A stretch of 64,000 nt of DNA from Paenibacillus glycanilyticus (GTDB lineage Bacteria; Bacillota; Bacilli; Paenibacillales; Paenibacillaceae): NCBI RefSeq assembly GCF_023715145.1, contig NZ_JAMBNP010000010.1, positions 170,295-234,294 on the forward strand. The letters run 5' to 3'. Position 1 is the first letter of the stretch; each line of letters starts with the position of its first letter. Shown piece after piece: positions 15,743 to 23,742 of this stretch. The notes under the pieces were generated by a model. The model worked only from the letters and a program-made list of their open reading frames with translations, did not search any database and was not told the origin of the DNA. Made by a program: the position numbers and the translations under genes.

Positions 15743-16693
15743 ATGGAGGAGCTAAGCGATAAGCGGTTGAAAATGATTGAGGCGGCCCGTATGTATTACG
15801 AGCTCGACTATAATCAGCAGGAAATAGCGAAAAAGCTGGGCGTATCTCGCCCGACGGTATCTCGTTTTCTGCAGCAGGCGAAGGAAGACGGGATCGTGCA
15901 GATTCGCATTATGGATCCGGCCTCCGATAACAAGGAACGCGCCCGCATGCTCAAGGAACGGTTTGGCCTGAAGGAAGCGATTGTTGCTTCCGTACCGAAG
16001 TACGAGGACGCCATGGTCAAGAAGGTCATCGGCGAGGCCGCGGCTAATTTTCTGAATGAGACGGTGGAGGATGGCGATACCATTGCCGTCACTTGGGGAA
16101 CAACCTTATATGAGGTAGCAACCCGCCTGCCGAACAAGCATGCGAAGAAGGTCAAGGTTGTGCAGCTGAACGGCGGAGTGAGCCATTCCGAGACGAATAC
16201 GTATGCCTACGAGATTGCGCAGCTGTTCGCGAAGGCTTATCAGACGTCGCCGTATTTGATTCCGCTGCCGGCCATTGTTGACCACGCGGTTGTGAAGCAT
16301 GCGATCGAAGCGGACAGGCATATCCGCAAAATCCTCGATATGGGCAAGCAGGCGAATATCGCGGTCTTTACGGTAGGGGCACCAACGGAGGATTCGGTGC
16401 TGATCCGCGCGAACTATTTTTCCGATGAGGATTTGGGCATTATTTTATCGCGAGGCGTTGGCGACATTTGTTCCCGGATTATCGATATTAACGGGGAGCT
16501 GTGCAGCGAGGAGCTGGATTTGCGAACGATCGGCATTGACCTGGGCGAGTTGAAGAAGAAGGAATGGTCCGTTCTTGTAGCGGGAGGTCCAAGCAAGGTC
16601 GAAGCGATCTATGGCGCATTAAACGGCCAGTACACGAATACGTTAATCACGGACCAGATTACCGCGCAGCATTTGCTGGACTACAAAGCATAA
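15743..16693 (+). CDS. deoR: SorC-type deoxyribonucleoside regulator DeoR
   Basis: A 316-residue repressor of the SorC/sugar-binding family. An N-terminal helix-turn-helix (NQQEIAKKLGVSRPTVSRFL, about residues 24-43) is followed by a large phosphosugar-binding domain (about 60-315) with TWGTTLYEVA near 119. In Bacillus subtilis the same family member represses dra-nupC-pdp and is released by deoxyribose-5-phosphate. The adjacent deoC gene, 34 bases downstream, supports that role here. ATG 15743 has AGGGG 8 bases upstream; an in-frame ATG at 15683 has no site. The expected nucleoside transporter and phosphorylase genes are not present next to it. Confidence 0.88.
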   Translation: MEELSDKRLKMIEAARMYYELDYNQQEIAKKLGVSRPTVSRFLQQAKEDGIVQIRIMDPASDNKERARMLKERFGLKEAIVASVPKYEDAMVKKVIGEAAANFLNETVEDGDTIAVTWGTTLYEVATRLPNKHAKKVKVVQLNGGVSHSETNTYAYEIAQLFAKAYQTSPYLIPLPAIVDHAVVKHAIEADRHIRKILDMGKQANIAVFTVGAPTEDSVLIRANYFSDEDLGIILSRGVGDICSRIIDINGELCSEELDLRTIGIDLGELKKKEWSVLVAGGPSKVEAIYGALNGQYTNTLITDQITAQHLLDYKA

Positions 16694-16727
16694 TAGACTA
16701 GAGAAGAATATACTGGAGGACTGGATT

Positions 16728-17414
16728 ATGAGTAATAAACATTTGTCGGCGGAAGAGATTGCCGCTGCCATTGACCATACTGTATTGAAGGCGGAAGCCA
16801 CTACAGAGGAAATTATCAAAGTGTGCAAGGAAGCTAAGCAGTACCATTTTGCAACGGTATGCGTGAATCCGGGTTATGTCGCGCTTGCGGCGAAGGAGCT
16901 TGCGGGCTCCGGCGTGGGCATTACGACAGTGGCGGGCTTCCCGCTTGGAGCTACGACAACCTTTACCAAGGCGGCTGAAGCGAAGGACGCGATTGCGAAC
17001 GGCGCAACGGAAGTCGACATGGTGATTAACGTTGGTCTGATCAAGTCGGGCGACTACGAAGGCGTTAAGCGGGATGTGGAAGGCGTTGTTGAGGCTTGCA
17101 AAGGCAAAGCCGTCGTGAAGGTCATTCTGGAGACGGGCCTGCTCACGGACGAAGAGAAGGTTCGCGCCTGCGAGATCTGCAAGGAAGCGGGAGCGGACTT
17201 CGTGAAGACGTCGACGGGCTTTGGCAAAGGCGGAGCTACGGTGGAAGATATCGCGCTGATGCGCCGCACGGTTGGCCCTGACATGGGAGTGAAAGCTTCC
17301 GGAGGCGTGCGTGACCTGGAGACCGCTGTGAAAATGCTCGAAGCCGGCGCAACCCGGATTGGCGCAAGCTCAAGCGTAGCGATTGTAACCGGCGGTAAAG
17401 GCGAAGGTTATTAA
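16728..17414 (+). CDS. deoC: deoxyribose-phosphate aldolase
   Basis: A 228-residue class I aldolase that splits 2-deoxyribose-5-phosphate into glyceraldehyde-3-phosphate and acetaldehyde. The Schiff-base lysine is K160 in DFVKTSTGF, and the partner acid lies in EVDMVINVG (D97). KASGGVRD near residue 190 carries the second conserved lysine. The length matches the bacterial DeoC family. ACTGGAGG precedes ATG 16728. It forms an operon with deoR and is closed by two terminators. Confidence 0.96.
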   Translation: MSNKHLSAEEIAAAIDHTVLKAEATTEEIIKVCKEAKQYHFATVCVNPGYVALAAKELAGSGVGITTVAGFPLGATTTFTKAAEAKDAIANGATEVDMVINVGLIKSGDYEGVKRDVEGVVEACKGKAVVKVILETGLLTDEEKVRACEICKEAGADFVKTSTGFGKGGATVEDIALMRRTVGPDMGVKASGGVRDLETAVKMLEAGATRIGASSSVAIVTGGKGEGY

Positions 17415-17424
17415 TAGGCAATGG

Positions 17425-17459
17425 AGAAGGGGCGGCCGGATTCGGTCGTCCCTTCATTT
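17425..17459 (+). terminator. terminator after deoC
   Basis: Arms GAAGGGGCGGCCG and CGGTCGTCCCTTC with a GATT loop, then ATTT. Confidence 0.75.
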
Positions 17460-17507
17460 GGGATTGACCCTTTGCGGAAGGGCAAGTTATCATTAAGGTA
17501 GTCGAAG

Positions 17508-17534
17508 GCCGGCTCGCTGAGCTGGTTTTTTTAT
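17508..17534 (+). terminator. second terminator downstream of deoC
   Basis: Arms CCGGCTC and GAGCTGG around GCT, followed by TTTTTTT. It probably backs up the first terminator. Confidence 0.7.
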
Positions 17535-17615
17535 TTGAGGTTGTTTGAGTTGAGGATGAGGTACCGGATCGGGCGGACCCGATCGGACGTTATCATAGAT
17601 TGATTGAGGTGGCTT

Positions 17616-19016
17616 ATGAGCAGTATCACTTCCTGGCGGGAGCAGTGGACGAGTAACGTAAGGGTGAATGTACTGGCCGGCATAACGGCAACGCTGGCGC
17701 TTGTGCCGGATTCCCTTGCTTTCTCGTTTATGGCTGGCGTTCCGCCGGTTGTAGGCATTTATGCTTCGATTTGTATTTTGCTAGTCATTACGTTCTTGGG
17801 CGGCAGGCCGGGCATGATCTCGGCTGCCGCGGGCTCGATGGCCGTGCTTATGCTGACGCTGGTGAAGGAGCATGGCATCGAGTATTTGTTTGCGGCAACG
17901 GTGCTGACCGGCGTTATTCAGCTCCTGATGGGCGTGTTCAAGCTTGGGAAGCTAATGCGATTTGTTCCTTCAGGCGTGCTGACCGGCTTCATTAACGCGC
18001 TGGCGATTATGATCTTCTTGTCGCAGCTGCGGTATTTCAAAGGCGAGTCCTGGGTCATGTACGTGCTGGTTGCCGTAACCCTTGGCATCATCTATCTGGT
18101 GCCGCGATTCTTCAAGGCGATTCCGTCGCCGCTGATCGCGGTAGTGGTGCTGACGCTTGCGGTATGGGCGTTTGGCATGGGGGATGTCACCCGAATCGGC
18201 GATATCGCCAAGATTGATGCTTCGCTGCCGTCATTCCTGCTGCCGGATATTCCGTTTAGCTGGGAGACGCTCTGGATCATCCTCCCGTACTCGTTATCGC
18301 TTGCGGTTGTTGGGTACACGGAGACGATGCTTACGCATAACCTGCTTGATGAGATGACCGGGGAGAAGACGGATAAGAACCGGGAGATGAAAGGGCAGGG
18401 AATTGCCAACATCGTGGCTGGATTTTTCGGCGGGATGGCTGGCTGCGCGCTTGTGGCGGAGTCCGTGCTGAATGTGAAAATGGGCGGGAAGAACCGCTTG
18501 TCCACCTTGGTGGCCGCGCTGTTCCTGCTCCTCCTGGTTGTGCTGCTCGGCGATTTGCTGTCGCTGGTGCCGATGGCCGCGCTGGTGGGCATTATGCTGA
18601 TGGTCTGCATCGCGATATTCGACTGGAGCTCCGTGTTCCGCATGAACCGTCTGCCGCTTGGCGAGACCGTGGTTATGGCGGTGACGGTTGGTGCCGTCTT
18701 GCTGACGCATGACCTGGCGGTTGGGGTTATCGCCGGCGTGTTCGTGAGCTTTATCTGGTTCGCGGTAGAAGCCTCCAAAGTGCAAATTCACGACGAATGG
18801 AACGGTTCAACCCGGACTTACCGCGTGCAGGGTCAGCTGTTCTTCGCCTCCGCCTCCGAGCTGGAGGAGCGGATCGAGCATGACTGCGCGGCCGAGGAGG
18901 TCCGCATCGACCTCACCGGCACCAAAGTGTGGGATCATACGGCGAACCTCGCCGTCCGCAAGACGGTCGACCGGCTGCAGAAGAACGGCAAGCAAGTGAC
19001 TGTTGTTGGCGTGTAG
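17616..19016 (+). CDS. SulP family anion permease (second)
   Basis: A 466-residue SulP transporter, shorter than the one at 4566. It opens with VNVLAGITATLALVPDSLAFSFMAGVPPVVGIY, then about ten membrane segments to residue 375, and a short STAS domain (about 385-466; LFFASASELEERI, IDLTGTKVWDHTA). The family transports sulfate, molybdate, bicarbonate or other anions; this short type is related to bacterial YbaR/YchM-like members. TGAGGTGG lies upstream of ATG 17616, while the longer in-frame TTG at 17604 would overlap this site. It is monocistronic, with its own terminator. Confidence 0.92.
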   Translation: MSSITSWREQWTSNVRVNVLAGITATLALVPDSLAFSFMAGVPPVVGIYASICILLVITFLGGRPGMISAAAGSMAVLMLTLVKEHGIEYLFAATVLTGVIQLLMGVFKLGKLMRFVPSGVLTGFINALAIMIFLSQLRYFKGESWVMYVLVAVTLGIIYLVPRFFKAIPSPLIAVVVLTLAVWAFGMGDVTRIGDIAKIDASLPSFLLPDIPFSWETLWIILPYSLSLAVVGYTETMLTHNLLDEMTGEKTDKNREMKGQGIANIVAGFFGGMAGCALVAESVLNVKMGGKNRLSTLVAALFLLLLVVLLGDLLSLVPMAALVGIMLMVCIAIFDWSSVFRMNRLPLGETVVMAVTVGAVLLTHDLAVGVIAGVFVSFIWFAVEASKVQIHDEWNGSTRTYRVQGQLFFASASELEERIEHDCAAEEVRIDLTGTKVWDHTANLAVRKTVDRLQKNGKQVTVVGV

Positions 19017-19032
19017 AAAGGCTGGATTGGAG

Positions 19033-19075
19033 AAAAGGCAGCCCTTTGGAATTCCTTTGTGGCGGCCTTTTTTGT
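19033..19075 (+). terminator. terminator after the second SulP gene
   Basis: Arms AAGGCAGCC and GGCGGCCTT with an inner AT-rich loop, followed by TTTTTGTT. It lies between convergent genes. Confidence 0.65.
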
Positions 19076-19091
19076 TCGGTTAGGCAGGCTG

Positions 19092-19784
19092 TCAGCTTTC
19101 AAGTAGAACGTCCAGCGGTTGGTAGTGGTTCAGCCACTTGCCGGGTACATAACCGGGATCTTGCGTATATACGTTTCTTAGAAGCCGCGTAATCGATTGT
19201 GCCTGATCTTCAATCAGAATCTCCTTGATCTCCGAAGGCTTTGTGGGGACGGCATGGTCCGTTCGATGGCCAAAATCGGCAAGGGAAACAAACATGTCCG
19301 GGCTTTTCTTATAGCCGCAGTTATGCGGAAAGCGGGGGGAGCTGCCCGAGTCGTATTTGGAGAACCGGACCGATTGCTGGTGCTCTCGCAGCAGCGCGCT
19401 TGCATCCAGCTCTAAGACCGCAAACGGCTCGGCGGGCTCTCGCTTCATGTAGGTGGTCAGCATCTTGAGGCAATCCCTTCTGGTTGGCCAGAGGAAGACA
19501 TGCCTGTCGATAAAAGCCCGGAACTCCTCGACCGTACAGCCCGGCTCCATAACGGCCTCGGGAATGCGAAGATGCGCATTTACCGTAACGGTCGCTCCAT
19601 TGTAAGTTACTTCCTCTCTGGCAGCCCGGCGCTCGCCAGCAGACTCCGGCAGCAGATGATGGCTGGACCAAATAGCGTCAAAGCGAACGATGCTTTGCAA
19701 ATTGCTTGCTCGAGTAAAGTGATATGCCGACCTTCTGCCGATTGATTTCGTGATGAGAGCAATGTTATGTTCTATATCCGTCAT
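19092..19784 (-). CDS. DUF7002/ART-fold-like protein
   Basis: A 230-residue soluble protein. The start AYHFTRASNLQSIVRFDAIWSSHHLL near residue 20 looks like the entrance motif of ADP-ribosyltransferase-fold families (DarT, DUF7002), which begin with a histidine in a Y-H-x-T context followed by NLxSI. The middle section has HVFLWPTRRDCLKMLTTYM, like DUF7002. Enzymatic activity is unproven. ATG 19784 has AAGGTGG 6 bases upstream; a longer in-frame start at 19829 lacks one. It stands alone between two transporter genes with no antitoxin-like partner. Confidence 0.65.
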   Translation of the reverse strand: MTDIEHNIALITKSIGRRSAYHFTRASNLQSIVRFDAIWSSHHLLPESAGERRAAREEVTYNGATVTVNAHLRIPEAVMEPGCTVEEFRAFIDRHVFLWPTRRDCLKMLTTYMKREPAEPFAVLELDASALLREHQQSVRFSKYDSGSSPRFPHNCGYKKSPDMFVSLADFGHRTDHAVPTKPSEIKEILIEDQAQSITRLLRNVYTQDPGYVPGKWLNHYQPLDVLLES

Positions 19785-19931
19785 GAGTCGCCACCTTCTG
19801 ATTAGACCGCTTCCCGTATTATGAAGCATTTTCTTGCTAGGATATACCTCGATCTATTGGATGAAAAGCCTGAAAAGGCAGGATGAGTTCTGATTCTTTG
19901 AATAATGTGACATATAAATAACGTATTAGAG

Positions 19932-19992
19932 GTAGGTTTATTGCAAAATTTGTGCGCAGTGCATAGAAGAACTTCCGAAACAGCAAACCTAC
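19932..19992 (+). promoter_or_regulatory. inverted repeat in the leader of the dctA-like gene
   Basis: GTAGGTTT (19932-19939) and AAACCTAC (19985-19992) can close a stem around about 45 bases in the leader upstream of the symporter gene. Apart from this I see nothing clear in 19785-20080. Whether it is regulatory is unknown. Confidence 0.3.
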
Positions 19993-20080
19993 ACCCAAAG
20001 TTATGTTATTAAAATTGACGCGAGATATCCCTCAACTTATATTTAATCCGAATGAAACGGTAAGAATATGGGGGGATATT

Positions 20081-21385
20081 GTGGAAACAAGGAAGTTTTA
20101 TAACGGACTGTTTTTTCAAATCGTAATGTCGATTGTGCTTGGAATTGCCGTGGGCTATTTTTGGCCGTCATTGGGGATAGATCTAAAGCCTTTGGGGGAC
20201 GGCTTCATTAAGCTTATCAAAATGATTATATCTCCGCTTGTGTTTGTCGTTGTTGTCCTTGGGATCGCTAAGGTGGGAAACATCAAGACCGTTGGAAGAA
20301 TCGGCGGCAAGGCACTGATTTATTTCGAGGTAGTCACGACGATTGCGCTCATTATCGGATTGGTCGTCGCTAACGTAATGAAGCCCGGTCAAGGCATGAA
20401 CGTGGATACTGCCGGCTTGTCCTTGGAGGAAGTAGGAAAGGTGACGAAGAACTCTGAGCTGCCCCATGGGACGGAATTCTTCATGAACATCATTCCCGAG
20501 AGTGCCGTGTCTGCATTTGCCTCCAACACGATGCTTCAGGTACTGCTTGTTTCCTGCTTATTCGGATTTGCCGTTGTCCGTATTGGAGGAGCAACCTCCG
20601 AATATGTGATTAATCTGCTGGATCATATAAGCAAAGTGATCTTTCAGATTATGGGCTTCATTATGAAGCTGACCACAATCGCAACCTTTGGAGCCATGGC
20701 TTTTGCGGTGAGTCAATATGGCATGCAGACGCTTCTCTCCTTCGGCAAGCTATTTGGGGCCATGACGGTGGCATGCGTTATTTTCCTCCTTATTCTTGAG
20801 GTGATTATGAGGCTGTTTGTTGGCATGGGGCTGTGGGGAGTCATCAGGCTGATACGGGAGGAGATTATCTTCTCCTTCGCAACTGGATCTACGGAAGCCG
20901 TCATGCCGCAATTGATGAGCAAGCTGGAGAAGGCCGGCTGCGACCGTTCGGTTGTAGGTCTCGTTGTTCCTACCGGTTATTCCTTCAATCTGGATGGCGC
21001 ATCCATCTACTTATCGTTGACGCTCGTATTTCTGGCTCAGGCGACGGGCAGTGATCTAGGCTTGTCCGAGCAGCTTCTCTTATTGGGCATTCTTCTGCTT
21101 ACCTCCAAGGGAATGGCGGGGATTCCCGGATCTGCTTTTGTGGCGCTGTCTGCGACAGCGGCAAGTACGGGATTTATTCCAATAGCGGCTGTAGCGTTAA
21201 TGCTGGCGCCAGACCGGATTATGGGGAACTTCCGTACGACCATTAATTTAATCGGCTACGCCGTTGCGACATTTGTAGTAGCAAGATGGGAAGGAATGTT
21301 CGATAAAAAGCTAGGCACAGCGTTTATGCAGACCGGTGTGTTCTCGTCTCCGCCAACCTCCTCGCATGAGGTAAAAGCGGATTAA
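20081..21385 (+). CDS. DctA-type dicarboxylate/amino acid:cation symporter
   Basis: A 434-residue symporter of the DAACS (glutamate transporter) family. Re-entrant loop motifs are present: the serine-rich FSFATGSTEAVMPQLMSKLEKAG in HP1 and TGYSFNLDGASIYLSL in TM7, plus SKGMAGIPGSAFVALSATA in HP2. The FATGSTEA and NLDGA wording is close to C4-dicarboxylate carriers (DctA), so succinate, fumarate or malate uptake is likely; glutamate or aspartate is the alternative. GTG 20081 is chosen because GGGGG precedes it and it gives the usual N-terminus; the open frame continues 78 bases upstream without a site. Confidence 0.9.
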   Translation: METRKFYNGLFFQIVMSIVLGIAVGYFWPSLGIDLKPLGDGFIKLIKMIISPLVFVVVVLGIAKVGNIKTVGRIGGKALIYFEVVTTIALIIGLVVANVMKPGQGMNVDTAGLSLEEVGKVTKNSELPHGTEFFMNIIPESAVSAFASNTMLQVLLVSCLFGFAVVRIGGATSEYVINLLDHISKVIFQIMGFIMKLTTIATFGAMAFAVSQYGMQTLLSFGKLFGAMTVACVIFLLILEVIMRLFVGMGLWGVIRLIREEIIFSFATGSTEAVMPQLMSKLEKAGCDRSVVGLVVPTGYSFNLDGASIYLSLTLVFLAQATGSDLGLSEQLLLLGILLLTSKGMAGIPGSAFVALSATAASTGFIPIAAVALMLAPDRIMGNFRTTINLIGYAVATFVVARWEGMFDKKLGTAFMQTGVFSSPPTSSHEVKAD

Positions 21386-21408
21386 TCCTTAGTCTCCGGT
21401 CCAAACAA

Positions 21409-21438
21409 AAGAGGCCTACCCCGGGGTAGGCTTCCTTA
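21409..21438. terminator. bidirectional terminator between convergent genes
   Basis: GCCTACCCC and GGGGTAGGC form a perfect stem, followed by TTCCTTATCTTTT on the right and A-rich sequence on the left. Confidence 0.7.
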
Positions 21439-21442
21439 TCTT

Positions 21443-22312
21443 TTATCGTTCGCAGCTGATGGTCAGGTTCGCGTTCAGCGTGCCGCCGGCTTCGAGCATA
21501 ACGAGCTCTTCCTGGCGATTCAGCTCGCCGGTCATTGCCATCCACGGCTCGACGCAGACGAATGGCTTGTCCTGCACGGACCAGAGCTGAAGGTATTTGA
21601 AAATATCATCGTATGTCATGCGGACACGGGCGCCGCCGCTGACAGGGAATGCGATTTCGCGCTTTACGGAGCCAAGCAGGGTAACCGACTCGACCATACC
21701 GTCGAGATCCAGCTCGCCGGTGAAAGGCTTTTCGACCATGTCGTTATAATCGAGGTAGGTGGTTGCATCGTTCTCATACGAAAGGTTCTTCGCATCGGCG
21801 TTGAAATACGGGTGGAAGCCCGCGTAGAACGGCATCGGCTCGCCTTCGGTCAGATTGCGGTATTGCTGGCGGATATGCAGCTCGCCGTTCACCAGGGCGT
21901 AGGTGAAGCTCAGCTCGAAATCAAACGGGTAGCTCTGCTTCGTCTCTTCGTTGCTGCGCAGCACAATCGTGATCGAGGCTTCGCCATCCGTATTGGTGCC
22001 GGTCACTTCCCAGACGGAAGTGCGCGCTACGCCATGGTTAGCCATCTCGTACGATTTGCCGTTCCAGGTGTAGGACTTATTCTCGAGCTGTCCGCAGATC
22101 GGGAACAGAATGGGATTGCCGCCGCGGATATTCGCCGTTGGATGCTCGAACGTTGCTTTGTCGAGATAGAAGACTTCAAGTCCATGAAGCTGGCAGCCGA
22201 TAACGATGCCGCCGCGCTCCGGACATACCTGGATCCGGGAAGACGTGCTTTCCTCGATGAGTTCATAAACCTTAAACGTGTCGGTATAGCTGTTTACTTG
22301 AAACTGGCTCAT
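21443..22312 (-). CDS. aldose 1-epimerase family protein
   Basis: A 289-residue beta-sandwich protein of the galactose mutarotase superfamily, interconverting alpha and beta anomers of a sugar or sugar phosphate. The family histidine lies in MANHGVARTSVWEV (about residue 92), and the GFHPYFN motif (about 167) holds the second one; CVEPWMA (about 262) provides the conserved acid. The N-terminal RGGIVIGCQLHGLEVFYLD resembles LacX/YeaD-like members more than classical GalM. AGGAGGG lies directly upstream of ATG 22312. It is adjacent to, but probably independent of, the PrsA-like gene. Confidence 0.88.
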   Translation of the reverse strand: MSQFQVNSYTDTFKVYELIEESTSSRIQVCPERGGIVIGCQLHGLEVFYLDKATFEHPTANIRGGNPILFPICGQLENKSYTWNGKSYEMANHGVARTSVWEVTGTNTDGEASITIVLRSNEETKQSYPFDFELSFTYALVNGELHIRQQYRNLTEGEPMPFYAGFHPYFNADAKNLSYENDATTYLDYNDMVEKPFTGELDLDGMVESVTLLGSVKREIAFPVSGGARVRMTYDDIFKYLQLWSVQDKPFVCVEPWMAMTGELNRQEELVMLEAGGTLNANLTISCER

Positions 22313-22363
22313 ATGGCCCTCCTATGTATCTGTTTTTCTAATCCCATCTTATCATAAATAAAC

Positions 22364-22394
22364 AAAAGGCTGTCCGCAAACGGGACAGCCTTCG
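22364..22394 (-). terminator. terminator of the PrsA-like gene
   Basis: On the minus strand AAGGCTGTCC and GGACAGCCTT pair around a short loop and run into TTGTTTATTT, just after the stop at 22399. Confidence 0.85.
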
Positions 22395-22398
22395 TGGT

Positions 22399-23577
22399 TT
22401 ATTTCGTTGCGTTACCAGCCGCTGGACTTGCGTCAGGGCTTGCTTCTGCGCTTGCGTCAGGGGAAGCGGATTCCTCAGCCGCAGCAGGATCAAGCTTGTT
22501 CGTGATTTTCGCTTTTGCTTTCAGGTCAGCCATCCAAGTAGAGGACAGTTCGCTTACTTTTTGCGTAATCAGCTGCGTCTTGATGTCTTCTTTTTTCTCT
22601 TCGAGCGTAGGCGTTACGGCAGCCTTCTCATCGGTTTTCTTGATGATGTGGTAGCCGTAGCTTGTTTGTACGATGCCGCTCAGCTCGCCTTTTTTCAGCG
22701 CGAATGCCGCTTCTTCAAATGCCGGATCCATCGTGCCTTTGCCGAAGAAGTCGAGGTCGCCGCCTTTGTCTTTCGAGCCCGGATCCGTCGATTTCTCCTT
22801 CGCCAGAGTAGCGAAGTCAGCGCCGCCTTGCAGGTCTTTGAGAATCGCTTCAGCTTCTTCTTTGGTTGCGACAAGGATATGCGAAGCGCGGATTTGTTCC
22901 GGCGTCGACATCGATGCTTTGTTCTCATCGTAGTAAGCTTTAATGTCTTCGTCCGTTACTTTAACTTGCGGCTCAAGGATTTTGCGGATTTTCACTTGAA
23001 CGCCCGCGTCTTGACGCAAGCTTTCTTCCGTCATGCCGTATTGGGAAAGCGTTTGGTTGAACTCGTCTTCCGAGCCAAACGACTTCTTCAGAGTCTCGAT
23101 TTCTTTGTCGATATCCGCTTCCGTTACGGTTACTTTAGCATCTTCCGCTGCTTGGTCGATCAGCTCTTGCGTGATCATGTTATCCAGGGTAGACGCGCCG
23201 CCTTGCTCCACGAGGGAGTCATACAGCTTGTCCTTTGTAATTTTAACGCCGTTAACCGTTGCGACAGCCTCGGAGCCGCCTCCAAACGGTGGCTTGATCA
23301 GTACGATTACAAGCACGATCGCCAAAATCGCCGATACCGCGATCCAAGCTTTGCCGCCGCTGCGGCCGCCTGCTGCTTGTGCGGGAGTCTCGGAAGTTAA
23401 CGCTTGCTTGCGCTCTTGCTCTTCCTCTTCTACAGCATTATCTTGCTGCTCTTCTTTAGCCTCTTCTGCCGGCTGACCCTCTTTGTTGTCATCTTCGTAA
23501 ACGAATTGTGTTTCTTTCTCCGCAGCCGTGTCCCGTTCCTCATCTTCTCTTTTGTGCTGCGAGTCTTTGTTTTCCAT
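22399..23577 (-). CDS. membrane-anchored PrsA-like peptidyl-prolyl isomerase
   Basis: A 392-residue parvulin-type foldase. Residues 1-75 form a very acidic cytoplasmic tail rich in Glu, Gln and Asp, followed by one membrane helix (about 77-95) in place of the lipoprotein signal of classical PrsA; there is no lipobox cysteine. Outside are a SurA-N-like chaperone arm (about 105-225) and the rotamase domain (about 235-325; IRASHILVATKEEAE, GGDLDFFGKGTMDPAFEEAAF, VQTSYGYHIIK). A Ser/Pro/Ala-rich tail ends the protein. It likely folds exported proteins at the membrane surface. The extended cytoplasmic tail is unusual. Confidence 0.9.
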   Translation of the reverse strand: MENKDSQHKREDEERDTAAEKETQFVYEDDNKEGQPAEEAKEEQQDNAVEEEEQERKQALTSETPAQAAGGRSGGKAWIAVSAILAIVLVIVLIKPPFGGGSEAVATVNGVKITKDKLYDSLVEQGGASTLDNMITQELIDQAAEDAKVTVTEADIDKEIETLKKSFGSEDEFNQTLSQYGMTEESLRQDAGVQVKIRKILEPQVKVTDEDIKAYYDENKASMSTPEQIRASHILVATKEEAEAILKDLQGGADFATLAKEKSTDPGSKDKGGDLDFFGKGTMDPAFEEAAFALKKGELSGIVQTSYGYHIIKKTDEKAAVTPTLEEKKEDIKTQLITQKVSELSSTWMADLKAKAKITNKLDPAAAEESASPDASAEASPDASPAAGNATK

Positions 23578-23742
23578 TCTTCATGAACTCCCTTCAACAA
23601 AAAGGCACTATTTTTACAATCTTCACCTACTATAACAAAACAATCGGGAAAAAACCTTAATTCAAAATAAAAATATGTTGCATTCAGTCGCTTTTCGTAT
23701 AATGGTATAAGTATACAATATTAGGCTTTAGTCGCATCAGTC

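Noticed and set aside
19092..19784. DarT toxin of a toxin-antitoxin pair
   Set aside because: No DarG-like macrodomain or other small partner gene adjoins it, and the similarity is limited to the entrance motif.
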